From NORP294 sp047627915 (GTDB lineage Bacteria > Bacteroidota > Bacteroidia > Flavobacteriales_E > Vicingaceae): a stretch of 64,000 nucleotides of DNA. The DNA lies in NCBI GenBank assembly GCA_047627915.1, contig JBLHTZ010000008.1, forward strand, positions 1 to 64,000, in the 5' to 3' direction. A model generated the notes under the pieces. It worked only from the letters and a program-made list of their open reading frames with translations. It had not been told where the DNA came from and did not search any database. This document shows positions 9,712 to 17,897 of the stretch, piece by piece. Both the position numbers and the translations under genes were made by a program. Every line of letters begins with the position of its first letter. Position 1 is the first letter of the stretch.

Positions 9712-9743
9712 TTTCCTTAGTTTTAAAAAACTAATTATATTTG
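9712..9743 (+). promoter_or_regulatory. Bacteroidota-type promoter before the barrel-protein gene at 9764
   Basis: A perfect -7 element TATATTTG lies at 9736-9743. Twenty bases upstream is TTTC (9712-9715), one mismatch from the -33 consensus TTTG. The start codon follows 20 bases after the -7 box. This would give the distal part of the envelope operon (barrel proteins, uppS, bamA, ompH) its own transcription start. Confidence 0.55.
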
Positions 9744-9763
9744 CCGTTTGTATTTTGAATAGA

Positions 9764-10723
9764 ATGAAAAAACATATACTAATTGCTCTAATAGCAGTAG
9801 TTTTATTACCAAATATAGCTGACGCTCAGCAGTGGAAGAGATTTCGGAAGCAAGTGATTGGTGGCGTTGGGGTTACAAATTTTCTAGGCGATTTAGGAGG
9901 AGGCTCTGGTGTCGGTAGAGGTTTTATCTGGGATTTAGATGTTCCTGCAACGCGACCATCACTTATGGTAGGTTATCGCTACCAATTTAATAACTTCATG
10001 TTTGGCAGGGCCAATATACAGTGGGGTGTTCTGAAAGGGAGCGATGAATATACAACTGAGGAATTTCGAGGAAATAGAAATTTGAAATTTCGCACAGGAT
10101 ATTTTGAACTAGATTTAATGGCTGAATTTTATCTCATTCAGAATTCAAAAGGTAACCTATATCGTTTGCGAGGAGTTAGAGGAAGAAACGGTTTGAAATT
10201 GGACGTCTATCTTTATGGTGGACTAGGATTCATGTACTTTAACCCAAAAGGAGAGTATCAAGGTACCTGGCACAAATTGCAACCTCTTGGTACGGAAGGC
10301 CAAGGCTTACCTGGCCAACCTGATAAATACAAACGTACCACATTTACAATTCCATATGGTATTGGACTAGGGAAGTCAATCGATAGATATTGGGGAGTCA
10401 ATGTTGAAGCGACTTTTAGACAAACATTTTCGGATTATATAGATGATGTTAGTGGTGAATATTTCGGCAGAAAAAATTTCAGAGACGCATATCAAGGTAA
10501 ATTGTCAGATACAGAAATTAGAAAAATTGCAATACTTTCCGATCCTAGCTTAGGCCAAGGTGGGAACCCTGCAAATGATTTCCGTGACCCCTTCGATGCT
10601 GATAGAAACGATTTAGTTGGCCAAACAAGAGGAAACTCCTCTAACAAGGATGCATTTATGACTGTAATGGTAAGTGTTTCCAGAAAAATTGTTAAGCGAA
10701 GAAGAAGTCGACCAAAATTCTAA
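9764..10723 (+). CDS. Outer-membrane beta-barrel protein (DUF6089-like)
   Basis: The ATG at 9764 is preferred over an upstream in-frame TTG at 9755, because MKKHILIALIAVVLLP then begins a clean signal peptide ending NIADAQQ. The mature part of about 295 residues is rich in alternating aromatic/polar beta strands. It includes GGVGVTNFLGDLGGG, MVGYRYQFNNF and YGIGLGKSIDRYWG, with arginine-rich ends (KRRRSRPK). This resembles the DUF6089/outer-membrane barrel families found next to uppS and bamA in Bacteroidota. No enzyme motif is seen; function is unknown. It is followed 32 bases later by a related but shorter barrel protein. Confidence 0.8.
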   Translation: MKKHILIALIAVVLLPNIADAQQWKRFRKQVIGGVGVTNFLGDLGGGSGVGRGFIWDLDVPATRPSLMVGYRYQFNNFMFGRANIQWGVLKGSDEYTTEEFRGNRNLKFRTGYFELDLMAEFYLIQNSKGNLYRLRGVRGRNGLKLDVYLYGGLGFMYFNPKGEYQGTWHKLQPLGTEGQGLPGQPDKYKRTTFTIPYGIGLGKSIDRYWGVNVEATFRQTFSDYIDDVSGEYFGRKNFRDAYQGKLSDTEIRKIAILSDPSLGQGGNPANDFRDPFDADRNDLVGQTRGNSSNKDAFMTVMVSVSRKIVKRRRSRPKF

Positions 10724-10755
10724 TACTAATCTCAAAGTTTTCACGTTACTCGTAA

Positions 10756-11463
10756 ATGATAAGAAGGTTAAGTCTCTCATTATTTTTTATCTTAATTTTT
10801 ACTTCACTCAGCTTTTCTCAAAAAACAGCTGAATTAGGTATTCTTGTTGGTCGGTCCTATTATCTCGGTGAACTTAATCCCAGAACGCATTGGGGAAATG
10901 GAGTTGGTAGCTTAACTTTTGGTGGAGTTTTTCGGTATAATCTAAATGAACGTTACACCTTAAAGGGCTCCATAATTAGAACTACTTTAACTGCGAAAGA
11001 TGAGTTGGAAAGCTTTCAATTTAACAACCAGCGCTTGGCATCTTTCGAAAATACCATAACAGAATTCGCAGGAGAAATCGAGTTTAATTTTTTACCCTAT
11101 AAATTGGGAGATAAACGACACTTTTTTAGTCCGTATTTGTTTGTTGGAATAAGTTATTTTATAAATGATGTTTCTACCACAGTTGAGGGTTTTGAACCAG
11201 CACCAACAAATCAAGATGGTGGAGGAAAATTAGCAATGCCTTTTGGACCGGGAGTAAAGCTAAGTTTAGGTAAAAAATGGGCTTTTTCCATGGAGTGGGG
11301 ATTTCGAAAAACAGGATATGATCTCATAGATGGTTTAGAAAATAGAGTTAATGATGTTTTCGAAAGCGGTAAAACATATGATAATGATTGGTTTGTAGTA
11401 AGTGGATTCATGTTAACTTACAAGATTACAGACGAAGGTCCTTGCCCTGTTTATAATTTTTAA
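10756..11463 (+). CDS. DUF6089 family outer-membrane protein
   Basis: A 235-residue exported protein with signal peptide MIRRLSLSLFFILIFTSLSFS. The mature start TAELGILVGRSYYLGELNP fits the DUF6089 family, predicted eight-stranded porin-like barrels of unknown role. Later strands include FFSPYLFVGISYF and WAFSMEWGFRKTGYD, ending in DEGPCPVYNF. It is the second such protein in the operon; the FLGDLGG/YLGELNP similarity to the upstream gene suggests a diverged pair. Its position immediately before uppS and bamA supports an envelope role but proves no function. Confidence 0.8.
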   Translation: MIRRLSLSLFFILIFTSLSFSQKTAELGILVGRSYYLGELNPRTHWGNGVGSLTFGGVFRYNLNERYTLKGSIIRTTLTAKDELESFQFNNQRLASFENTITEFAGEIEFNFLPYKLGDKRHFFSPYLFVGISYFINDVSTTVEGFEPAPTNQDGGGKLAMPFGPGVKLSLGKKWAFSMEWGFRKTGYDLIDGLENRVNDVFESGKTYDNDWFVVSGFMLTYKITDEGPCPVYNF

Positions 11464-11510
11464 ACTCCTATTAAATTTCGCATATTTGCGGCCCTGAAAA
11501 CTATTAGTAA

Positions 11511-12251
11511 ATGCCTATCCCATCTCATTTTAATTCCGAAAATGTTCCTCAGCACATTGCCATAATTATGGATGGAAATGGACGCTGGGCAAAACAAAAT
11601 GGAAAAGCTAGAGTGTTTGGCCACAAAAGCGGAGTTAAGTCTGTAAGGAGCGTTTCAGAAGGAGCTGCAGAAGCTGGTGTTAAATACTTAACTCTTTACG
11701 CATTTTCCACGGAAAATTGGAATCGTCCGAAAGCTGAAGTTATGGCTTTAATGCAATTACTAGTTTCAACTATTTCAGGAGAAACAAAAACACTAAATAA
11801 GAATAATATTAGGTTAGCTGCTATTGGGGATTTGGCTTCGTTACCTGGCAATTGTCAATCAGAGCTAGAGAAGGCAATAAAGAATACATCTTCAAATACC
11901 GGAATGACTTTGGTTTTAGCACTCAGTTACAGTTCTCGTTGGGAAATACTAAATGCTGTTAATTCGCTGTTAATTGATGTTAAATCAGGAATTTTGGATG
12001 CAACCACTGTAGATGAAGCAATTTTCAATAGCTATCTTTGCACCAAAAATATACCAGATCCCGAATTAATAATTAGAACAAGTGGTGAACACAGAATCAG
12101 CAATTTCCTTCTGTGGCAAGCCGCCTACTCGGAGTTTTACTTTACTGATATTTTGTGGCCCGATTTTAGAAAAGAAAATCTTTGGGATGCTATCACTGAT
12201 TTCCAAAACAGAGAAAGAAGATTTGGCAAAACTAGTGAACAATTGAAATGA
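11511..12251 (+). CDS. uppS: Isoprenyl transferase (undecaprenyl diphosphate synthase)
   Basis: This cis-prenyltransferase extends farnesyl diphosphate to the C55 carrier used for peptidoglycan and surface polysaccharide. The 246-residue length is normal. Motifs are IAIIMDGNGRWA (16-27, catalytic Asp21), RVFGHKSG, LYAFSTENWNRP, and the C-terminal PELIIRTSGEHRISNFLLWQ with WPDF and ERRFGKTSEQ. CATATTTG at 11481-11488 resembles a -7 element. The stop overlaps the bamA start as ATGA (12248-12251), indicating translational coupling of carrier-lipid and outer-membrane assembly genes. Confidence 0.97.
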   Translation: MPIPSHFNSENVPQHIAIIMDGNGRWAKQNGKARVFGHKSGVKSVRSVSEGAAEAGVKYLTLYAFSTENWNRPKAEVMALMQLLVSTISGETKTLNKNNIRLAAIGDLASLPGNCQSELEKAIKNTSSNTGMTLVLALSYSSRWEILNAVNSLLIDVKSGILDATTVDEAIFNSYLCTKNIPDPELIIRTSGEHRISNFLLWQAAYSEFYFTDILWPDFRKENLWDAITDFQNRERRFGKTSEQLK

Positions 12252-14782
12252 GATATTTAAAATTATTCCTTCCTTTCCTGTGTATCTTTTTCTTTGACAC
12301 TGTTATAGCTCAAATAACAGTAGACCCTTCACTAGAATTACTCGACTACAATTCGCCAAGAACATATGAGATTGGTGAGATAACCGTTTCCGGAACCCAA
12401 AATTTAGACCACAGTGCTTTAATTGCTATAGCAGGACTAGAGGTTGGTCAAGAAATTGAAGTACCTGGGGACTTAATTTCAAGTGCCGTTACCAATCTTT
12501 GGAAGCAACAACTTTTTACGGATGTAACAATTTCAGCAACTAAAGTTCAAGGAGAGTTAATCTTTTTGAATTTACATGTTGCAGAACGACCAAGGTTGTC
12601 TAAATACAAGTTTAAAGGAGTAAAAAAAGGGAAACAAGAAAGCTTGCGAGATGAGATTAACCTTACTCGAGGAAAAGTAATCACAGCCAACCTAATTAAT
12701 AACACCAAGCAAGAAATTAAGGAGTACTTTGTTGATAAGGGTTACTTTAATACGGAAGTAGAAATAACGGAAGAAGATGACTCCACGCTAAGAAATACCA
12801 AGGTATTAACAATCAATATTGACCAAAATCAACGCGTAAAGATTGAAAATATCTTAATCGAGGGAAACGATCTCTTCACAAATAAGAAAATTCGTAGATT
12901 TTTAAAAAACACTAAAAAAGCTAGAATATACGGTTTGTTTAAACCATCTAAATACATTAGAAGCAACTTTGAGAAAGACAAACAAGGTATTATTGCTAAA
13001 TACAATGCTCAGGGCTATCGGGATGCAAAAATCTATTTCGATACACTTTATAAAATATCGGAGAATCGAATTATGATTGAGATGAAGATCTCTGAAGGAA
13101 AAAAATATTATTTTGGAAATTTAATGTGGATTGGAAATACAAAGTATTCTAACTCTGAATTAGATAGAATACTAGGCATTGAACGAGGCGATTTATTTAA
13201 CCAAGACCTGTTTGACCAGAGAATTTATCAGGACCCTAACGGAAGAGATATTAGTTCTCTTTACCTTGATGATGGCTACCTCTTCTTTCAACCTAATGTT
13301 GTTGAGACAGAGGTGAGAGGAGATACCATTGATTTTGAAATTCGGTTGAGAGAAGGACAACAAGCTAGAATTAATGAGGTTCGAATCATTGGAAACACAA
13401 AAACCAACGACCATGTTATTCGCAGAGAACTTAGAACAAATCCCGGAGACTTGTTTAGTAGGGCTGATATTATCCGTTCACAAAGGGAGTTAATGCAATT
13501 GGGTTATTTTAACCAAGAGAGAATGGGTATTAACCCCATACCTGATCAAGAAAGTGGAACAGTAGATATTGAATACACTGTTGAAGAACAACCGTCCGAT
13601 CAAATTGAACTTTCAGGTGGCTGGGGTGGTGGTCGAATTGTAGGTAGCTTAGGTGTTACCTTTAACAATTTCAGTGCTAAAAACATGTTTAAAAAAGATG
13701 CTTGGAGACCTTTACCTGCAGGAGATGGGCAGAGACTAAGCGTTAGAGCTCAGACCAATGGGGAATTCTTCCAGTCCTATAATGTTTCATTCACCGAACC
13801 ATGGTTAGGCGGCAAAAAGCCAAACAGTCTTAATGTTACCGGTTATTTCTCTAGACAAACCAATGGAGCAATTAAAACAATCACCGATCAGGTTAGCGGA
13901 GATAAAATTGATAACCCGAACAGGCAAGCTTTAGGAATTTGGGGAGTATCTGTTGGCTTAGGACAACGACTGCAATGGCCAGATGATTTCTTTACCCTCT
14001 ACAATGAAGTGAGCTATCAATACTATGATTTGCAAAACTGGGGTAACTTCATTTTTAGATCTGGATTTGCACACAATTTAAGTTTTAAAACGAATCTTTC
14101 AAGGAATTCAATTGACGCACCAATCTACACTACAAGAGGAGCGCAAACTACGTTGTCAATTCAGTTAACGCCTCCTTATTCTCTCTTTGATAGTAAAGAT
14201 AATTACGATGAGTTAGACAATCAGGAGCGTTATAAATTTATTGAATTCCATAAATGGAAATTTAATTCTTCTTGGTTTACTCCTTTGGCCGGAAATGAAC
14301 GAAAATTAGTATTGAACACAAAAGTTGGATTTGGATACTTAGGTGAATACAACGATAGATTAGGACAATCGCCGTTTGAAAGATTTTATTTAGGTGGCGA
14401 TGGATTGAGCGGTTTTAACTTAGATGGTAGTGAAATTATAGCACAAAGAGGATATGATGATAGAACGCTTTCTCCTGAGACGGGAGCAACAGTTGTATCT
14501 AAATATACCATGGAAGTTCGTTATCCGTTTACGTTGAACCCCAGTGCTACTATTTACGGATTAGTTTTCGCAGAAGCAGGAAACTCTTGGTTAAACTTGG
14601 AAGAATTTAATCCTTTCGAAGTTAAGCGAGCAGCAGGTGTGGGTGTTAGAATCTTTATGCCATTCTTTGGTTTGTTGGGGCTCGATTGGGGATACCGATT
14701 TGATGACGTTCCAGGAAGAGTTGACCCAAACAGTAGAACAGAGTTTCACTTTTCCATTGGCGGAAACATTGGAGGTTGGTAA
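12248..14782 (+). CDS. bamA: Outer-membrane protein assembly factor BamA
   Basis: BamA inserts beta-barrel proteins into the outer membrane. The 844-residue protein has a signal peptide (LKLFLPFLCIFFFDTVIAQ). About five POTRA domains cover residues 40-430, each with a GN/GT-type turn such as ITVSGTQNLDHSALIAIAGL, ILIEGNDLFTNKK and VRIIGNTKTNDHVIRRELR. A 16-stranded barrel follows. The lid-loop region contains ERFYLGGDGLSGFNLDG, followed by IIAQRGYDD, an RGY-type motif matching the conserved VRGF/Y signature. It ends in a barrel strand FHFSIGGNIGGW. Two OmpH/Skp chaperone genes follow, matching the usual bamA-skp order. Confidence 0.95.
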   Translation: MRYLKLFLPFLCIFFFDTVIAQITVDPSLELLDYNSPRTYEIGEITVSGTQNLDHSALIAIAGLEVGQEIEVPGDLISSAVTNLWKQQLFTDVTISATKVQGELIFLNLHVAERPRLSKYKFKGVKKGKQESLRDEINLTRGKVITANLINNTKQEIKEYFVDKGYFNTEVEITEEDDSTLRNTKVLTINIDQNQRVKIENILIEGNDLFTNKKIRRFLKNTKKARIYGLFKPSKYIRSNFEKDKQGIIAKYNAQGYRDAKIYFDTLYKISENRIMIEMKISEGKKYYFGNLMWIGNTKYSNSELDRILGIERGDLFNQDLFDQRIYQDPNGRDISSLYLDDGYLFFQPNVVETEVRGDTIDFEIRLREGQQARINEVRIIGNTKTNDHVIRRELRTNPGDLFSRADIIRSQRELMQLGYFNQERMGINPIPDQESGTVDIEYTVEEQPSDQIELSGGWGGGRIVGSLGVTFNNFSAKNMFKKDAWRPLPAGDGQRLSVRAQTNGEFFQSYNVSFTEPWLGGKKPNSLNVTGYFSRQTNGAIKTITDQVSGDKIDNPNRQALGIWGVSVGLGQRLQWPDDFFTLYNEVSYQYYDLQNWGNFIFRSGFAHNLSFKTNLSRNSIDAPIYTTRGAQTTLSIQLTPPYSLFDSKDNYDELDNQERYKFIEFHKWKFNSSWFTPLAGNERKLVLNTKVGFGYLGEYNDRLGQSPFERFYLGGDGLSGFNLDGSEIIAQRGYDDRTLSPETGATVVSKYTMEVRYPFTLNPSATIYGLVFAEAGNSWLNLEEFNPFEVKRAAGVGVRIFMPFFGLLGLDWGYRFDDVPGRVDPNSRTEFHFSIGGNIGGW

Positions 14783-14802
14783 TTATACAAATCTGAATTA
14801 CA

Positions 14803-15330
14803 ATGAAAAAGATATTTTTTTTAAGTTTGGTACTCTTTTTGTCTATAGCTAGCCAAGCGCAGAAATTTGCTTACATCGATACGGAGTATATTCTAAGTAA
14901 AGTGCCGGAATACCAAGAAGCACAAAAACAATTAGATGCACTCTCGGAACAATGGCAAAAGCAAACAGAGAAAAGATACGAAGCAATTGAAAAAATGTAT
15001 AAGGATCTGCAAGCGGAAGAAATTCTACTGACAGAAAGCATGAAAAACAAACGACAAGAAGAAATAATAAAAAAAGAACAAGAGGCAAGGGATTTTCAGA
15101 AACAGAAATTTGGAATTGATGGAGAGTTGTTTAAAAAACGAAAAGAATTAATTAAACCAATACAAGAAAAAATTTATAAAGCAGTGCAGGAAACAGCCAA
15201 TGTTGGGAAGTACTCTGTTATATTTGACAAAGCCAGTGACGCAACGATGGTATATTCGAACCCTAAGTACGATAAGAGTGATGATATACTGAGACGGATG
15301 GGAATAAAGCCAGAAGGCGATTCAAAATAA
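14803..15330 (+). CDS. OmpH/Skp family periplasmic chaperone, first copy
   Basis: A 175-residue protein with signal peptide MKKIFFLSLVLFLSIASQAQ, then KFAYIDTEYILSKVPEYQEAQ, the standard start of the OmpH/Skp core. A long charged coiled coil (about 40-130, rich in K, E and Q) forms the tentacles. The end, VIFDKASDATMVYSNPKYD, closes the core. Skp binds unfolded outer-membrane proteins in the periplasm and hands them to BamA, which is encoded 20 bases upstream. A C-terminal tail (DDILRRMGIKPEGDSK) exceeds the second copy. Confidence 0.92.
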   Translation: MKKIFFLSLVLFLSIASQAQKFAYIDTEYILSKVPEYQEAQKQLDALSEQWQKQTEKRYEAIEKMYKDLQAEEILLTESMKNKRQEEIIKKEQEARDFQKQKFGIDGELFKKRKELIKPIQEKIYKAVQETANVGKYSVIFDKASDATMVYSNPKYDKSDDILRRMGIKPEGDSK

Positions 15331-15365
15331 ATCAAAATTAAAACAACAAACAAAAACGATCAACT

Positions 15366-15869
15366 ATGAAAAAGATGAGAAACATAATTTTAGTAGCAGC
15401 TACACTTTTGAGTAGTGCTGTTTTCGGTCAAAAGTTAGGACACATTAACTCTAACGAATTATTGTTGGCTATGCCTGAACGAGCTGCCGTTGAAGCAAAC
15501 ATTAAAAGAACAGCTCAAGATTTAGAATCAAAGTTAGCAGCTCTAACGAAGGAGTACCAATCACAAGTACAAACTTATCAAGCACAAGAAGCTGCAATGA
15601 CTGATGCTATTAAGCAAGATAAAATAAAAGAAATCACCAACTTAGAAGAACGTATTGGAGAATTTCAGCAATCAGCTCAAAAAGACTTGCAGTCTCAAGA
15701 AGAAAAGTTGTTAAGACCAATAATCGATAAGGCTAAGAAAGCTATTGAAGATGTTGCAAAGGAAAATGGCTTTACTTACATCTTTGATTCAGGTGTTGGA
15801 GTGTTATTATATCAGAAAGATTCTGATGACATTATGCCTTTGGTAAAAAAGAAACTTGGATTAATTTAA
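15366..15869 (+). CDS. OmpH/Skp family periplasmic chaperone, second copy
   Basis: A 167-residue paralogue of the preceding gene. The signal peptide ends at AVFGQ and KLGHINSNELLLAMPERAAVE opens the OmpH core. A coiled coil follows (about 45-115), with a C-terminal core strand FTYIFDSGVGVLLYQKDSDD. Two skp-like genes in tandem after bamA are usual in Bacteroidota. Skp works as a trimer; whether the two form separate or mixed trimers cannot be told. The gene ends the operon: a factor-independent terminator lies 24 bases downstream. Confidence 0.92.
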   Translation: MKKMRNIILVAATLLSSAVFGQKLGHINSNELLLAMPERAAVEANIKRTAQDLESKLAALTKEYQSQVQTYQAQEAAMTDAIKQDKIKEITNLEERIGEFQQSAQKDLQSQEEKLLRPIIDKAKKAIEDVAKENGFTYIFDSGVGVLLYQKDSDDIMPLVKKKLGLI

Positions 15870-15892
15870 TACCTTTAAAATATCTATTTTAG

Positions 15893-15919
15893 AAGCTACG
15901 CTACAGCGTGGCTTTTTTT
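15893..15919 (+). terminator. Intrinsic terminator after ompH, abutting the murI start
   Basis: Stem AAGCTACGC (15893-15901) pairs with GCGTGGCTT (15906-15914) with one G-U wobble around loop TACA. A run of seven T ends at 15919. The next base begins the murI ATG. Confidence 0.8.
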
Positions 15920-16723
15920 ATGCAAAAAAAAAATCAAAATATCGATAATTCAGCACCAATAGGGATTTTTGATTCTGGAATTGGAGGGGCTTCCATATGG
16001 AATGAAATCAACCAATTACTGCCTGCAGAAAATAGTATTTACTTGGCAGACAGCAAGTATGCGCCGTATGGAATTCGTTCAAAAGAAGAAATAATCAGAT
16101 TAAGTGATAAAAACACAGCACTGCTATTAGAAAAAGGCTGTAAAATTATTGTAGTAGCTTGTAATACCGCAACGACAAACGCCATTAGTTACTTGAGAAA
16201 AAAATACGATGTCCCTTTTATTGGAATTGAACCAGCAATTAAGCCCGCGTCTTTGAAAACTAAAAGTAAAATTATAGGGATTTTGGCCACTAAAGGAACT
16301 TTAAGTAGCTCGTTGTTTCAAGAAACAACCAACCTATACAAAGAAGGGATTGAAATACTTGAACAGGAAGGTACGGGCATTGTAGAGCTGATTGAGAATG
16401 GAAAGCTAAACTCAGAAGGAATGATGCTTTTGTTAAAAAGCTATGTTATACCTATGGTTGAGAAAGGTATTGATCATCTTGTATTGGGTTGCTCGCATTA
16501 CCCTTACTTAATTCCAAACTTGAGAAAAATTTTACCAAAAAATGTTACCATTATTGACTCAGGGTATGCTGTCGCCAAACAAACTAAAGCGGTGTTAGCA
16601 CAAATTAATTTACTCAATGAAAGTTCAATTGCCGGAGAGCATCAATTTTACACCAATGGCACCGTTGATGTATTGAAGCTAATTCTAGAAAATAAATTTA
16701 ATGTTTCAGCAAAAGATTTTTAA
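15920..16723 (+). CDS. murI: Glutamate racemase
   Basis: Glutamate racemase converts L- to D-glutamate for peptidoglycan. From the ATG at 15920 the protein has 267 residues, with IGIFDSGIGG (14-23, catalytic Asp18/Ser19), VACNTATT with Cys81 and LGCSHYPYL with Cys191/His193, the two catalytic acid-base cysteines. A GTG at 15908 would add four residues but lies inside the terminator stem, so ATG is chosen. No promoter is evident between the terminator and this ATG, so expression probably depends on read-through from the ompH operon. The stop overlaps that of prfB in the palindrome TTAA. Confidence 0.95.
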   Translation: MQKKNQNIDNSAPIGIFDSGIGGASIWNEINQLLPAENSIYLADSKYAPYGIRSKEEIIRLSDKNTALLLEKGCKIIVVACNTATTNAISYLRKKYDVPFIGIEPAIKPASLKTKSKIIGILATKGTLSSSLFQETTNLYKEGIEILEQEGTGIVELIENGKLNSEGMMLLLKSYVIPMVEKGIDHLVLGCSHYPYLIPNLRKILPKNVTIIDSGYAVAKQTKAVLAQINLLNESSIAGEHQFYTNGTVDVLKLILENKFNVSAKDF

Positions 16724-17811
16724 TAGCTTGTTCCGAACTCCATCAAATAGGTCTTAATAAATTCGTCAAGGCCGCCGTTCATAACGCCGTCAACATTTGA
16801 GGTTTCGTGACCTGTTCGTACATCTTTCACCATTTTGTACGGGTGCATTACATAGTTTCTAATTTGAGAGCCCCATTCAATTTTCTTCTTGTCTGCCTCT
16901 ATTACTGCCCTTTTTTCTAATTTCTTCCGCATCTCCATTTCAAAAAGTTGCGACTTCAATAATTGCATCGCCTTATCTTTGTTTCCCAATTGCGAGCGAG
17001 TTTCAGTGTTATTAATAATAATTCCTGTTGGTTTGTGAGTCAGTCTAACACCAGTTTCTACCTTGTTTACGTTCTGCCCCCCTGCTCCACCAGAACGAAA
17101 AGTATCCCAAGTAATATCAGAAGGATTTACTTCTATCTCAATAGTATCGTCCACCAAAGGATAAACGTAAACTGAAGCAAAGGAAGTATGCCGTTTCGCG
17201 TTAGAATCAAAAGGAGAAATTCTAACTAAACGATGAACACCGTTCTCTCCTTTCAAGTATCCAAAAGCAAAGTCCCCTTCTATTTCGAGACTTACTGTCT
17301 TTATTCCAGCAACATCTCCATATTGCAAATCAAGCTCTTTTACCTTCATGTTGTTCTTCTCAGCCCACATTAAATACATTCGCATTAACATAGATGCCCA
17401 ATCGCAACTTTCAGTTCCTCCTGCTCCTGAAGTAATTTGGAGCACAGCGCTCAATGAATCTTCTTCAGCACTTAACATGTTTTTAAACTCCAAATCATCT
17501 ATGGCAATCAAAGCTCTGTTATAAGAAGTTTCTACTTCTTTAGCGGTCGCAGCTTCTTCTTTGTAAAAGTCAAATAAAACCTCAGTGTCTTCAACAGCAG
17601 TTTTAACTGCTTTATACCCATCCGTCCAAATTTTCTTGTTACGAATTTGCTTCAATAGCTTTTCGGCAGATTTTGAATCATTCCAAAATTCTGGTAGCTG
17701 TGTACGCTGCTCCTCTTCATCAATTTCAATTAATAAATCATCAATATTTAAATAGCCTTTTAATGCTTCAGTTCGTTGTTGAATAGACTTTAATTGATCT
17801 TGTGTTATCAT
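16720..17811 (-). CDS. prfB: Peptide chain release factor 2
   Basis: RF2 ends translation at UGA and UAA. The 363-residue protein carries the codon-reading SPF tripeptide (199-201, in RISPFDSN) and the peptidyl-hydrolysis GGQ (244-246, in GGAGGQNVNK). The coding frame is continuous through the region (LKGYLNIDDLL, residues 17-27) where many bacteria have an in-frame UGA and a programmed +1 frameshift, so autoregulation by frameshifting is absent here. A -7 box TAACTTTG reads on the minus strand at 17838-17831, just upstream of the ATG. Confidence 0.97.
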   Translation of the reverse strand: MITQDQLKSIQQRTEALKGYLNIDDLLIEIDEEEQRTQLPEFWNDSKSAEKLLKQIRNKKIWTDGYKAVKTAVEDTEVLFDFYKEEAATAKEVETSYNRALIAIDDLEFKNMLSAEEDSLSAVLQITSGAGGTESCDWASMLMRMYLMWAEKNNMKVKELDLQYGDVAGIKTVSLEIEGDFAFGYLKGENGVHRLVRISPFDSNAKRHTSFASVYVYPLVDDTIEIEVNPSDITWDTFRSGGAGGQNVNKVETGVRLTHKPTGIIINNTETRSQLGNKDKAMQLLKSQLFEMEMRKKLEKRAVIEADKKKIEWGSQIRNYVMHPYKMVKDVRTGHETSNVDGVMNGGLDEFIKTYLMEFGTSY

Positions 17812-17830
17812 AGCATTTAAGAAAGAAATC

Positions 17831-17860
17831 CAAAGTTAATCTTTCAGCCTTGGATTTAAA
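17831..17860 (-). promoter_or_regulatory. prfB promoter
   Basis: On the minus strand TAACTTTG (17838-17831) matches the -7 consensus TAnnTTTG exactly. TTTA (17860-17857) sits 18 bases further upstream, one mismatch from the -33 TTTG. The leader would be short, about 10-15 bases. Confidence 0.5.
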
Positions 17861-17897
17861 GTAATAGTTCATAATTAACCCCTAATTTTATAAACCC

